Positions 1 through 11,790 of a DNA stretch of 64,000 nucleotides are shown here, piece after piece (the first letter of the stretch is position 1; the number at the start of each line of letters is the position of its first letter). A model generated the notes under the pieces. That model was given only the letters and a program-made list of their open reading frames with translations, searched no databases and had not been told where the DNA came from. The translations under genes and the position numbers were made by a program. The DNA is from Alligator mississippiensis (lineage: Eukaryota; Chordata; Crocodylia; Alligatoridae): positions 64,742,716 through 64,806,715 of the forward strand of contig NC_081831.1 in assembly GCF_030867095.1 (NCBI RefSeq). Direction: 5' to 3'.

Positions 1-47
1 AGTTTGCAGCAGGACACATTGTCCCACTCCTCCCTGTGCTGCAGGGG

Positions 48-410
48 GGCTGGCTAGGGTACACGATGCCTCGGCATGGGGCTACCCAGCTGGCCTCAGC
101 CATCCGGGGAGTGGCACATGGAGAAGTACCCATCTTGAGGCACACTGCACCCCAGCGAGCCAGGGAGCAGCTGGCTGGGGTGCAGGGTACCTTGAGACGG
201 GGGCTCTGCAGCACATGGAGACAGGGGAGTAGGCAGCTCTGGGCTGCCTGCTCCTCCACCTTTGCCAGGTGTAGCTCTCTGGCTGGCTGGGGCACAGGGT
301 GCCTCAGTGTTGGGGCTCCACAGTGTACAGCGATGGGGGAGCAAGCAGTCCTGGGCTGCCCACCCCCTGTCTCTGCATTTGTCCCAGCACATGGTACTTC
401 GGCATGCTTT
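48..410. repeat. GC-rich imperfect tandem repeat, ~115-120 bp unit, about three copies
   Basis: Three diverged copies begin near 50, 172 and 286. Each opens with a CTGGCTRGGG-like motif, followed by a GGTGCC-like and then a GGGGCT-like block. The second and third copies also share a later segment that reads as 'gctctgggctgcc' or 'gtcctgggctgcc'. Several frames stay open across it, but this is what GC-rich repeat DNA gives by chance, and I see no protein family in any of them. It may be the internal part of a larger mobile element that starts before the window. Confidence 0.5.
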
Positions 411-523
411 GCGCCACCTTTTATTTGGTGGGGGGGGTTGCTACCAGTAAATCCCAGAAGCAAATTTTGCCCCAGTGCTGTAAATTAGCAGCATGGGACA
501 GAGTTTAACATGTAACACATGCA

Positions 524-558
524 GTTTGTGGCACTGCAAAGAGATTTGTGCCACAAAC
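524..558. repeat. Perfect 11-bp stem hairpin
   Basis: GTTTGTGGCAC at 524-534 is the exact reverse complement of GTGCCACAAAC at 548-558, leaving a 13-base loop. It lies just right of the GC-rich tandem repeat. It resembles the centre of a palindromic non-autonomous DNA transposon, but I could not define element ends. Confidence 0.5.
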
Positions 559-1329
559 CACGTGCCTGCACATTGGGATCTGGCCCAAGGGTGTGAACCA
601 AAGTCAGTCCTGGTACATGACTACCTGCTTACACCTGGACTGAGTTTGGCAAATATAAGAACAAAATATATTTTGTTGGAAGTACAATATGTTTAATAAA
701 CATGCAGGTAGAGAAAATATTTCACAAGGAGATATAAAAAACACATTTGTAAATTCCAAAAAAGGAAATGAAATAGGTAGGCACATTGCAATTGAAGTAA
801 ACAACAGATTGAAGGGAGAAGCAAAATCAAATCACACAAAAACTTAAAGGTCAGTTTAATATTGTTAATGTAAATGCAAAGCCTTGTTAACCTAAAGTTT
901 TCCTTGTACAACAAATATATGGCAAGGTCCTCATTTGGGTTCCAACCTTGAAGCTTCAGCACAAAGAAACTCAAACATCCATCCTACACAGCAAGAATGT
1001 AAGTAACCTTCAAAGATAAATGATTCTCACAAGTAAGGAGAGGGCGTCATCTCAGCAAACTATGATTAGATAGGTATGGAATCTCTTTTGCGGGAAGTTG
1101 TGAAAACAATTCCAGAAGAAAGCTCACATGCATGTGGACACTGCTGATTTTGGTGACTCCAGTCATGTAAATTCTGGTCACATTAGTTCTTACAGCTGCC
1201 ACTGCAGCTCTGTTTGTTATGCCCTCTTTTAATATGGGATTGACATATTATTATCCCTTTGTATGATGCATACACAGGTTCTATGAAACACATCAATTTC
1301 TAGGGAATGGAAATGGTGGAAGACCCAAA
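559..1329. other. Intergenic, no recognised feature
   Basis: AT-rich unique-looking sequence. No gene, splice-bounded exon or repeat was recognised; the short open frames here are not convincing. Confidence 0.4.
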
Positions 1330-1531
1330 TCTTGAAACATTTGCGTGGCTAGGATCTGGAACCAACTTCCAAGCAAAGTGGTGCTGGCTCCTACCCTGGG
1401 GGTCTTTAAGAGGAGGTTAGACAAACACCTTGCTGGAATTGTTTGACCCCAGTACTTTTTCTTGCCATGGCAAGGGGTTGGACTTGATGATCTGCTCAGG
1501 TCCCTTCCAACCCTACCAACTATGAAACTAT
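1330..1531 (+). mobile_element. CR1 LINE 3' end (5'-truncated)
   Basis: The stretch 'tctggaaccaacttcc' through 'aagaggaggttagacaaacacctt' is the C-terminal end of the CR1 ORF2 coding region. It is followed by the typical 3' end 'ttggacttgatgatctgctcagg' and the terminal repeat-like 'actatgaaactat'. The same text recurs at 33330-33527, so both are the same family. Only about 200 bp remain, as is usual for 5'-truncated CR1 copies. The left boundary is approximate. Confidence 0.8.
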
Positions 1532-1556
1532 AAGTAGATTAGACAATATGCTAGAA

Positions 1557-1808
1557 CAGTGGTTCCCAACCTTTTTAGATCACGGACTGGCAAACCACTG
1601 ACCAGAAGTGACCATGGACCAGCAAACTGTGGACCAGCATACTGCAGAGTAGAAGTGACTATACTGAGTACAAAAAAAAGATTAGCCGCTGATCCGCAGT
1701 ATGGTGGTCACTTCCGGACTTCTGGTCCAGCAGCCAACCCTCCTGCGGACTGGCAACCAACCCTTCGTAACCTAGTACCAGCCACGGCCCAGGGGTTGGG
1801 AACCTCTG
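1557..1808. mobile_element. Non-autonomous hAT-type DNA transposon (252 bp)
   Basis: The 5' end CAGTGGTTCCCAACC is an inverted match to the 3' end GGTTGGGAACCTCTG. It is flanked by an 8-bp target duplication with one mismatch (TGCTAGAA at 1549-1556, TACTAGAA at 1809-1816). CAG...CTG termini and 8-bp duplications are the hAT signature. The open frame crossing it (1559-1921) is incidental. No transposase is encoded. Confidence 0.8.
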
Positions 1809-1816
1809 TACTAGAA

Positions 1817-4800
1817 AATCTAACACTGGCCATTGATGACTTGATCTGTCTTTCCTATGATATTCTTTATAGTCCATTAATCATTCGTAGTGTCAGAGTA
1901 TTTGGATGGATAGGTCTTTAAAATGTTTTCATTATAAATAAGTAGAATGACCCTCTCTTTATAAATAAATACGTTTGTGGTGGATAAAAAAAGACATCTG
2001 GCTTTTCTTAGCAAAGGGTAGTACATCTGTCTTTTCTCAGAAGGGGAGGAACCTTCAGTATTTGCTATTAAAGCTGAGGAGCCTAAAATAAATAGCTTGC
2101 ATTAGTAATTCTTCCTTGGGTTACTCCATGAATAATTGTGATGGCTAGTTCGTAATTTTTAAATGATATTTACACTTCAAATGTAGTAGGTGATTTTTTA
2201 ATTAATATTTTTATTTCTCTGGCAGTGTATTCAGGTTGGCATTTTTTCAATGAGATTTTGTTGCAACATAGTATCTATTAGAGTGAAAGCTATTTTAGTA
2301 ACATGAAAATACTACTTTATTTCTTCCAAGGCCAAATCCAGGCTTCCTTAAAGTCTGTGATTTGATATTTCCTTGACCTCCTGTAATGTTATTTTATATT
2401 AGGACATTACCCTGTGAGCTGCCAAGCTCACCCAACTTCCCTTAAAGGGATCTTTAGAATATGATATTGTTAAAGTCTTAGACAATAGTGTTATAGATAA
2501 ATCATGGTTTTGAATTTACCTCACAGATTTAGTTTCACTGTCTTTCCTATTTACATACAAACTGAGAGCTGATATTAACTATTTCCAAACCAAATACAAG
2601 AATGTAATCTGTGCAATATAACAAGGTTCTACTCTTACCCAATATTGCTTATTATAAGCTTATCATGTTTCTGACTCAAATGATGGCTTGAATGCATGCA
2701 GGACTAAGAACTTGTTTTTTAGATGTTGAGCTATGTATTTCTCCTTGACTTATGGAGCTGGGAATGCCTAGCATATCTGAAAACCAGGGGCCAAACAATT
2801 TTCTTGCTGTCCCTTCAGATTTGACTATTTTTCTTAAAAGATGGATACGTGTGGTTCTTTGATGTAAGTTCTACCTACTTTCTGTGCATTTCTTTATGCC
2901 CCCAAAAAGATGGATGCTGACATTTCTGTATAGTTTTCATAGCTGAAAATGCTTCTAAATTGTTGGTGGCTAGGTTTTTCATGTCTGACATGACAAAAAA
3001 AAATTATGAAAGGAGTTTATAGGCTATAAATTCAGAAATAATTTGACCCTGGCCCTAGCTGCCTCTGTTCTAAATCATACAAAACTAATTATGTTAACAT
3101 TTTTAAAATGAGTGTTTTGACTTTATTAGAGCTCAGATCACTGACCCAGTGAATAATTTTGTCACTTAGGCTGAAATCACTACGTAAAACCAGCTGCCAG
3201 AATTGACCTAAATACAAGCAAAGCCAGAGACTAGTTGGGTTCCTGCTTTTTTTCTGTAGCCCCTCTCTACTTCTCTGACAGCTGGGCTGGTGGGAAAGGC
3301 TACTTATGTCATAATTTCCTTCTTCCATCCCATCTCTTCTCTACCAGGGTCCCACAAATCACAAGTGTTGCCAGCCCACTTTGAAGCTGTGCTGCCTGGT
3401 TGCTACACTCCCTCCCAATGGAGCAGGAATTTCAGACAGTTTGCAAACTTATCCTTTCTTGGATCCAGCAACATCTATATTGAGTGTGTCCAGGGCATGG
3501 ATCTGAGAATATAGAGTGATGTTTCCAGTGCATGTTCAGACCTTCTTCATTACTTCAGGATATTGATAAGTCAGTTCTGTTCTCAAGCAGGCCAGTGTAA
3601 ATGTAAGGTGTCCCATTGACTTCTGTTCATGTTTTTGCAGCTACCCTTTACATTGAGCTCTTTAAAAATGTTATTCAATACCCTTCTGGCAACCTGAATG
3701 CCAGCCACTTTCCTCTGCCACAGGATATGCTGCTTGGGTGATTTGAACTGCAGCAAAACAGAACAAAGGATGTCTGTTTTGTGCTTGGCCACACACAATG
3801 ATTTGCTAAAAAGATTAAAGGAGAAGCTTGGTTGGTATACCTTCTTACAAGAACCATATCTTCCTATTAACTGTGCTTCCTGACTCAATTCTAGAGACCT
3901 CCAGTTACGCAAATATGGCATTCTCCTCAATCCCAATAATTACTTTGTCAAGTCTTAGGAAGGAGAGTGAGCAATAATGAAGGGAATGTTGAACTTTGAT
4001 AGCTACGTAGGTTATAATTACAGAACAAAAATGAAGATTGTAGAAACCACAAAGGGGCTTATATTTCTCCTGGAACTGGCAGGATACACCCACTAGTTTT
4101 TTATCAACAGTTTTGAGGAAGTGGTAGCTAGACCTTTCCTTCCAACAGATCCAAAAGCATTTCAGATGCAGACAACGTACTCATAGAAATTGCCCCACTA
4201 TCCCTTGAAATACAACTACTTCTGAGGTGGGAGAGGACAGTAATTTCACAATTATTCAACAGCATACAAGACTTTAGTGACTGAGCAGTTCTGCATGTTG
4301 GGTGACAGTGGTACACAGGGCAGCAGCTACAGCTGGATTACTGGTGGCAGCAGTGATGGCAGCTGAGCTAGGAGCATGGTGGCTGCTATTTTTGTACCCC
4401 CTCCCTCCACTAAATCAGTGCCCAGGACTAGTGCCCCACTCACTGCACTTTAGTGACTAAGCAGCACAAATTAGAGAGGTTTGAAAAGAAGAATGTGAGA
4501 TGGTTGCAAGACTCATCTTGAAAAGATTTAAAATGGGCTTAGACCCCTATCAGGTTGGTTATACTTTATTATCCCTCAAATCATTGTTTAGGCAAAGAGA
4601 CATATTTCTGATAAGGTTATGCACCCTGTAACTAGAGGGAAAAATCATGTCCTGAGGAAAACTGAGATCTAGGGTTCAGCACATGCATACACCCATACTG
4701 CCTCTCTCTCAGCATTCCTAACTGAATGGGTGGGAGGCAATTTCCTTGTAGCAAAGATATCCAGTAAATAGGATTATCTATTAACAAGATAATCCACTAG

Positions 4801-5069
4801 AAGAATCTGTAACAACCCAGAGAGAGAGCAGAGGTATAAGCCATGTAGCCAAGGTGCAGGTATACTCTTAAAAGTAATTCTCTGAAGCACCACTGTGGGG
4901 TTCAATATTAATTCTCTCTCATTGATTCCTGATCCAGGTTGTTTTATTTCCAAATCTGAAGATTAATTTTTCTTGCAGGTGTTTGGGACAGTTTGCAGAG
5001 CTCCAGAGGGATGTAGAACTTAAACTGTTGTCCTTCTGGCTCTCAGCATCACTAGTGATTGTGGTAAAA
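1817..5069. other. Intergenic, no recognised feature
   Basis: About 3.2 kb of mainly AT-rich sequence in which I recognise neither genes nor dateable repeats. Open frames at 3089-3936 occur on both strands over the same bases, have no recognisable domain and no convincing splice context, so I treat them as chance. Confidence 0.4.
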
Positions 5070-5290
5070 GCATGGTGTGGTGACTAACCCCTAGGACTGG
5101 GAAATTAGGGTTCTAATCCCAGTTTCGGCAGAGACCGTGCATGGTCTGGGTCAAGCCTCTGAAGTATTTGTGCACTAGATGATGTACAGTGGGATGATGG
5201 CATTTCCCTGCCTATATCATCCTGCAGGGTATTTGCAAAACACTTTGTAAGTCTTGGACAGAAGGTACGATGCTGGTATAAAGCACCATA
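5070..5290 (+). repeat. MIR-like tRNA-derived SINE relic
   Basis: The order of blocks matches the MIR family of CORE-SINEs. A tRNA B-box-like 'gggttctaatccc' comes first, then a 'gtctgggtcaagcctctga' block, then 'agtgggatgatggcattt' and finally 'gcaaaacactttgtaag'. It is strongly diverged, consistent with the great age of this family in amniotes. Confidence 0.6.
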
Positions 5291-7031
5291 GCTTTTGTTT
5301 TTAGATCTGGGGAAAATGATGCAAACCATTCCTGTGAGCATTTACTCAATTTTTAAATGAATTATATAATAACTTACTCCTGTCTCCCTCTACATAGACA
5401 CCATTCTGTTGTAGGTAGACCCAGCTGCAGGATCCCACATGCTTCTCAGCCTGCCTGGTCTGGACAGAACCTAATTGTTTTTTCTGAGTCTGTAACACAG
5501 TGTCCCAGTCTCAAGGATCCTTTGCATGAGGTTTTGTTTGGGAAGTGGAATACTGCAGTCCTAGGGCCCCTGTATTGCAGAATCAGTGTCTCATCTTCCC
5601 CACTTCCTTCGTTGCTTACGCAAGCTCTATCAATGTCACCTTGGTTATTTTCAACTCCAGGGTTTAGTGTAACCCCTCCTGGGACTCTGCTACAAGAAGC
5701 TAAGAACACAGCTTTGGTGCAAAAGATTTTCTTAACCTTAGTGACAGACTGCAGTAGAATAACAAAAGTTCTCAGTTGTTTCTTCCCCTTTTTGCTAAAT
5801 TTACCCTCTTCTGTCAATGTAAGGCAATGTCAGCCCTTCAGACCACGAAGAGTCCCTCGTGCCTTCTCTCTCAACCCAGTTCTTCTTGCATGTAGTGAAA
5901 GATAATTTTCCTCTCCACAGAAAGCACCTCTCATCTTTTAATATTGTCAGTCTTCTTTTTTTATTATATTTCCAGGCTTCATTATTCCATGAAGCTGGGT
6001 AAGCGGTTGCAAAAATCGAAGTTGATGAATCTAGATGAACCTCTTATGGCTTCTGGTCATAATCATTCAATAAGGTGACAAGCACCTTTCCTGGGTTAAG
6101 CATTTTTTTGGAATACATTACAGTAGTCTCAGGCAAAGTTAGACATGTGTTGAATTCCTAATATGAAGTGGATGTTTGAATCTAAAATTGAGGTTTTGGT
6201 ACAACAGGGAGCCCACAACTGCCCATCACATTGTCTTTATAGCATTTTAGATTCATTTTCCATTAACGTTTACATAACCAAGTTTTACTGATGTTAACAT
6301 ACCTGTAGCAATTGAAATTTACCCTTGAACAGGGAAAGCATCCAGCAGTACCCAGTCAGTCATAAGGCGGTCCTTCGATTTAACTGGCACAAGTTTAAAA
6401 TATTCATGAAATCCAATGAAGAATTGTGTTAAAGAAATGCAGTTCATTTGACGAGATAGCTACTTTCTTTAATATTCTTCTGTCAGGAAAAAAAGGAGGT
6501 AAAGTTTTTTGTTAGGCTTTGGTTATTAAGATACTGCATTTAGAACTGAGGAAACAATTTAGACAATACATGGACTCTAGCTTCGTGACCCATATCTGTG
6601 TAGGCTCTGCAAGAGGTGACAGGAGTCCTTTTATTGTTTTGGCCAGTGACTTGAGCAGATAGAAATTTAAGAAGTAGCGCACATTTCTGACTGTAATAAA
6701 AAAAACTTTAAATGGCCGTACACTGGTTCATACTCTTACCCTTTTCACAATATGTTCATGATGGAGCAGATTCTGAAAGGGGTCTGAACATCTTCCATAC
6801 TCATTGACAATGTGAGTGCTTTTCTTTTGGATTCTATGTATTCATGTGAAGCTCTTATTGATATTGCACTAATATGAATATTAAGATAGAAGGTGATACT
6901 AAACTGAGGTTTCTAAGAGGGTATTTCCTGAAAGACAAACTAAAACTGCTTCCTGGGTCACGGTATGTAGTCACTTACACCAGTGAAATCTTGGCCTGCA
7001 TTCATTGGAGTGATATTGGTACTATTAATAC
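5291..7031. other. Intergenic; one fortuitous long open frame
   Basis: Nothing recognised. A 182-codon plus-strand frame at 5357-5905 overlaps a 123-codon minus-strand frame at 5446-5817. Neither has a recognisable domain, and I could not tie either to flanking exons, so I do not call a gene. Poly-T and AT-rich stretches follow. Confidence 0.4.
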
Positions 7032-7039
7032 TCTTAGAA

Positions 7040-7371
7040 CAGGGGGTTCAAACATATCTGGCCCTGCAAGTTGGATGAATGGCATGGGGCTTGTCAATGA
7101 GCTCGATCAGGTCTACAGGTACCCCCTCTCCTCCTCTCCCTCCCCCCCCAGCATACATGGCATCCACCTGGGCCAGTCAAGGACACTGGCCAAAGCAGGC
7201 ACCATGGGTGGCAGGCCCAGGACCCAGCCCAAGCAACCATGATGGGTGGCGCACTTCTTGGGCTTTGCATGTTGGGATGGACCAACACAGCAAAATGGGC
7301 AGCACCAGAGGCCAGATTATGGGGCTGTTCAGGCAAGATCCGACCCCCAGGCCATATGTTTGACACCCCTG
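7040..7371. mobile_element. Non-autonomous hAT-type DNA transposon (332 bp)
   Basis: The left end CAGGGGGTTCAAACATATCTG mirrors the right end CATATGTTTGACACCCCTG. Flanks TCTTAGAA (7032-7039) and TCTTACAG (7372-7379) agree at six of eight positions, a decayed 8-bp duplication. The interior is GC-rich and creates overlapping chance frames on both strands. A related right end appears at 48640-48679. Confidence 0.75.
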
Positions 7372-7379
7372 TCTTACAG

Positions 7380-8009
7380 CCTATGTACCGAATCACTGTG
7401 TACTTTGGACATGTTGTCCAATGGTAAATTTGCTTCAAATTGTATTCTTGGATTTGTTTAATAGACTTAGTGTACTGTTACTGAGAACAGAATTTAGCCT
7501 TCACCCCCATTGCTGCTATCTGAATTGCTAAAAATTTTTAGATCTGTACATTGCAGAATAATGATCCTTGTAAAAAAACAACTACAGTTCAATACTCATC
7601 CACCATTCGGGCTGCTTCTCAAACTTTTGGGTGAACAAGAAGGCTCCAGTGCACTCGGTGATGTCAGAGGACATAGTACAGAGAACTGAACTGTGGCAAA
7701 CAGAATATGAGTTACTTTTTCAGTTAATAGGATTTGCTTTATTATTATAGTGAAATATATATTTAAGAAAGAAAGGAGCCTTTCAAAAAGAGTAGCATCC
7801 CTCATAGGTACAGCTTTATACATATTTGCAAACTCCCCTCTCAGACACACACTTCTGTGTTTTGAAGTTACTTTTTGTTCAGCCTCACAACCTAGTGGAC
7901 ACATTAAAATCCTGTCTAACTACATTCCTCCTCTTATTGAAAGTTCCTTTCGGCTGACAAGTTCCCTCCCCTATTTATAGCATTTGGTTCTTCCCTTTTC
8001 CTTGTTACC
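7380..8009. other. Intergenic, no recognised feature
   Basis: No gene or repeat recognised in this stretch. Confidence 0.35.
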
Positions 8010-8185
8010 TAAGCATCTAAAAGCACTTCAAAGACATAAAACCTCTCAACTCTTCCCAAGATTATAATTTTCATCTTCAGATTACATATATAGGCCAAGT
8101 GACTTCTCCAGCACCATGCACATGCTGTGACAGTCAAGAACAGAACTCAAAGGGCTGTTTTGGCTCTTGTTTACACTGAGTCTGT
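8010..8185 (-). repeat. MIR-like SINE relic, minus orientation
   Basis: The plus strand reads 'aaagcacttcaaagac', then a fragment resembling the MIR core, then 'gccaagtgacttctccagca', which resembles the MIR '...aagtgacttgcccaagg' block read in reverse. Divergence is high and both boundaries are approximate. Confidence 0.45.
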
Positions 8186-8533
8186 AGATTCTTTTGAGAC
8201 ATAGGACAGAGGGGAGGATTAACTTGATTCAATTTGCTTCAAGAAGCAATTTCTTTAGAGAAGGTGATTTCCTGAAGTATCTCATCACTGGTGGTGAAAG
8301 GTGCTTGTCTGGGGAAGTTTTTGAACAGTTTGCAAGAAAGCTCTGCAGCTTAAGACATCTGGGTCTAATTCGTATGTGATACGACTCTACTGAAGTTACA
8401 GGAAGAATGAATTTGGCATTCAGATTTCAGAATTTAGCACAAGGACGTAAAAGACAATATGCTAGTTATTGGGAACAGGATTATGAAAGACCTGTTGTGA
8501 AATTCTCAGTTCTTAGAAGGCAATCTTATAGGG

Positions 8534-8892
8534 CAGGAGTTCCCAACATTTAAATGCCCAAGGGCACATTTGAATTTAAAAGAAAAAGCAGCGGGCGCCA
8601 ATATGAATATTAAACTCCTGGATATGCACATGCACATAGTTTTGTTTGGGGAGGGCATAGTAAGCACCACTCTGTCACTATGTCAGTCAGACTGACTCAG
8701 TCTCATTTTGGTGGCTGTTGCATACAGCCTGTGAAAAAATATTGAAGTGTTGCTGTTCTGAGTTCAATCAGCAGTGACAGCATATTTTGTTGGAATAATT
8801 ATTTTTACTGATTGTGAAAATGCATGTGGGCACACCTCGGGGGCGGGGAAGGAGTGCCATGGTGTCAGTGGGCACTACGTTGAAAACCTCTG
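8534..8892. mobile_element. Non-autonomous hAT-type DNA transposon (359 bp)
   Basis: Ends are CAGGAGTTCCCAAC and GTTGAAAACCTCTG, an imperfect inverted pair. They are flanked by a perfect 8-bp target duplication, TTATAGGG at 8526-8533 and 8893-8900. No transposase is present. The perfect duplication fixes the element boundaries to the base. Confidence 0.88.
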
Positions 8893-8900
8893 TTATAGGG

Positions 8901-9784
8901 CCAATTTTCCTTTGTGATTGATTCATGATGTGATGATGCATATACAGGCCCATGTGCATCAATTACATCATACATTTTGGCCCCATTCAGAGGAGACCTA
9001 ATAAATGGTGAGAACTTTAGTTTGGGTCAAGAAAGATAATGATGTAGCAAAATAGGACAGATTTCTAAAGTAAAGGACCACTGGGTACTCCTAAACGGTA
9101 TATGAGATGCATCCTCATGGACTGCTCTAATAAGCTCTGCTGGCTTCAGCTAATGTTTTGGTTTAAAGTTGTTCCAGAGCAGTGCTGCGTCACCTCTAAA
9201 GTGCACATTCACTGCCTGCCCGAAACAGCCTCACAGTTCTGTCTGGGCACCAAAGTGCCACAGGATAAGGAGATGAGGCATTTGTTAAAAATGGTTAAAA
9301 AAAATAATGAAAAATTGGCTGTCCTGTGCATCATGGATCATTTGTAAATTAAAGTGAAATTCTTCCATTTCTAGCAACTATAATCCAGCCTGGCTGCGAA
9401 GATGGAGCACATGGAATAGCTGCAGCATGTGTTCTTCACACTGTCCACTCTATCCCAGCTTTGATTAGTAATCGGTGATATCTGCACTACCATTTTTCCA
9501 TAGGAAATTGCATCCATAATACTGAAGGTCAGTGTCCCTTTGAGCCTAAGAGCTGGTCTAAACACATAGCTATCCTATCGATGGTAATACTGTTTCACTG
9601 TCTTTAGGGCTACACCACTGCAAAAATCTGTTTACGCTATAACTTATTTCCTATCCCACACAGAAATAACCCATATTAATATAAGCATATTTATACCTAA
9701 TAAATATATCCATGATATTGCATTCTGTCTGTGGAAGATCTTAGGGAAATTCCTTCCAGGTCTCCTTCTCTCTAGGGACATGTC
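8901..9784. other. Intergenic, no recognised feature
   Basis: No gene or repeat recognised. Confidence 0.35.
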
Positions 9785-10030
9785 AATAGAGCTCACCCAA
9801 ACTGAGGTTTCAGTAGATGAGGTTGTGGAGGAAATCGATAAACTAAACAATAACAAATCACCAATAGGTAGTAAGTTTAGAAGTAACCAAAGGAGTTTTT
9901 TTCACACTGCATGTCATTATAGTGCAGAACTCATTGCCACAGGATGTTGTGAAAGCTGACAAGCTAGCCAGATTCAAAAAGGGATTGGACAAATTCTTGG
10001 AAGAAAGGGGCATCAGTAGTTATTAATTAT
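9785..10030 (+). mobile_element. CR1/L3-like LINE remnant with internal deletion
   Basis: Bases 9790-9865 translate to LTQTEVSVDEVVEEIDKLNN followed by NKSPIG. This is recognisable as the region around the KSPG motif at the start of a LINE reverse-transcriptase domain (here KSPI). Directly after it, 9868-10030 matches the far C-terminal end of a CR1/L3 ORF ('caggatgttgtgaaagc', 'aaaaagggattggacaa'). About 1.5 kb of reverse-transcriptase sequence that normally separates these blocks is missing. It is inactive. Confidence 0.6.
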
Positions 10031-11469
10031 GGGAGTTAGGGATGCAGCTTCTGAACTGAATTAGAACTTAGACCTTAAATGCTGGAGTCTGCAAGTCAGT
10101 GAAGAACAGTAGGAAAATAACCCTGGTTATACCCAGTTCACTCTCCCTTTCGGCATCCATTGTCTGCCACTGTGTGACATGGGGTCCTTGAGGCAAGAAT
10201 TAGTCTCATCTCACTTTTTTGTGGTGGTGTTCAAGTGCCATAGGACACTGCTCCCATCTCTGCACTGTTACAACAGTACCTGCCTCTCGCATCTAAATGA
10301 GTTTCTTGACTTTAGTCACTTATGTACTGGTTTGTGTTCGTATTTAATTGTGCCAGTTTGGCCAAAGTGGTACAACAGCCAAACTGGTATGCCTGATGTT
10401 TTTAAGATAGTTTAGTTGGTGCTTTTCACTTGCAACGATCATAGTCAGTGACAGCCGGCCAAAGACTAGTTGTAAATGCTTATGCGGCCCATGTGTAACA
10501 TGTGGTTTTATTTTCCTTCTTATTTAATTTACTGATAGGTGCCTCCAAGGAACCACTTCAGGTGCAGCAGAGTCAAAATAAAATGATTTATTCTTTTACT
10601 GTCCCTTACCTCCCTTACCCTTTATATACTATTTCATTTTTACATTTGCTGATCCCTAAAAGTCCCCCTACTCTTGCTAATTATATGTCATTCAAAAAGT
10701 AGAAGTCAGTTTTGGTGTATTCCTGATATACCAGCTCAGCAGAAGTTCAAAGTAAGGGTGTCCTCTGCTGGAATTTTTGTGTACTAACCTCTTGTCCTAG
10801 GGTTAAGGAAACAACTGTGGTTCTTATACACATCCTGATAGCACATTCCCTTGTTTTCTTTGGCTAGGAACAGATATTGCATTTATCCTGGGACCAGTTA
10901 TGCCTGTGTTTGTCCCTGAACAGAAAAGTCCTGGCATTGATACATCCCAATCCACTCTTCTAATTGGGGTTTAGTGAGCAACTGATTACACTGCTGCTTT
11001 TCTGCTATTGACTGAATGGATGCAATCCCAGAACAGCCATTCAGATGCACGTTGCAATGCTCCAAGTCAAACTTAGCACTTCTTACCCCAGGAACCTTTT
11101 TAGGGTTTGTCCCAGGATAACAGACACAAATGTCTGAATGATCTCTCTTTATCCCAGGAGAAGATGGTTTCTCCCAGGACAAATGTGACTTATGTTCATA
11201 GACTTCCTGTCTATATAAATGTTTGCCTTGGAAAATCATTCCATCAATTGTTTCAACAAGGAGTTTGATTTCTCTTCTCTATAATCTACAAATTACTTCA
11301 TGGGTGTCACAATACCAGTTCACAGAGGCTTAAGGTTCATACTTCAGAATAAGGACACTCTTCCAAATGAAAGAAGAGCTAGTGCTAGAGGCTGGGAGGG
11401 TTACAGTTAACACTTTTCATTCTAGAAGACCTTTATCCAAATCCTGCTACACATCATAACAAAATCAGT
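10031..11469. other. Intergenic, no recognised feature
   Basis: No gene or family-assignable repeat recognised. The 113-codon minus frame at 10898-11239 has no visible domain. Confidence 0.35.
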
Positions 11470-11790
11470 CTTGTGGTGTCATAGAAATGACTGCCAGAAA
11501 AGATCCATTATGTTACATTCTGAGTACACACTACTTCTTCCAACCACTTTGGGATTGTTCCGTATACCCATAATCTCAGGTTTTCAGTGTCTGAGACCAT
11601 GGGGCACCTTCATTTCCATTTGGAAACTGTTCCATAGTTTAGTAATCTTTACCCTTAGGGGAGGAAGGTTTTCCTGCCGACGTTCCTGTTTCATGTCTTC
11701 CTCTCCTTGTTTATGTCCACACAGACCATTCTAACCAATTTATCTCCCTCCCTAGTATTATTTGCAGTTATTTCCTCAAATTGGAACTGA
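11470..11790 (-). mobile_element. Old CR1/L3-like LINE fragment
   Basis: On the plus strand, 'gtcatagaaatgactgccag' followed by 'ctgttccatagtttagtaatc' and 'gaaggttttcctg' resembles the reverse complement of a CR1/L3 3' end. There the tail reads '...ttctatgac' and upstream coding text gives the 'lWNsLP'-like region. Divergence is high, so subfamily and limits are uncertain. Confidence 0.45.

Noticed and set aside
5357-5905. 182-codon plus-strand frame with a 123-codon antisense frame
   Set aside because: No domain, no low-complexity or signal features, and no tie to other exons; vertebrate genes are rarely single short frames of this kind.
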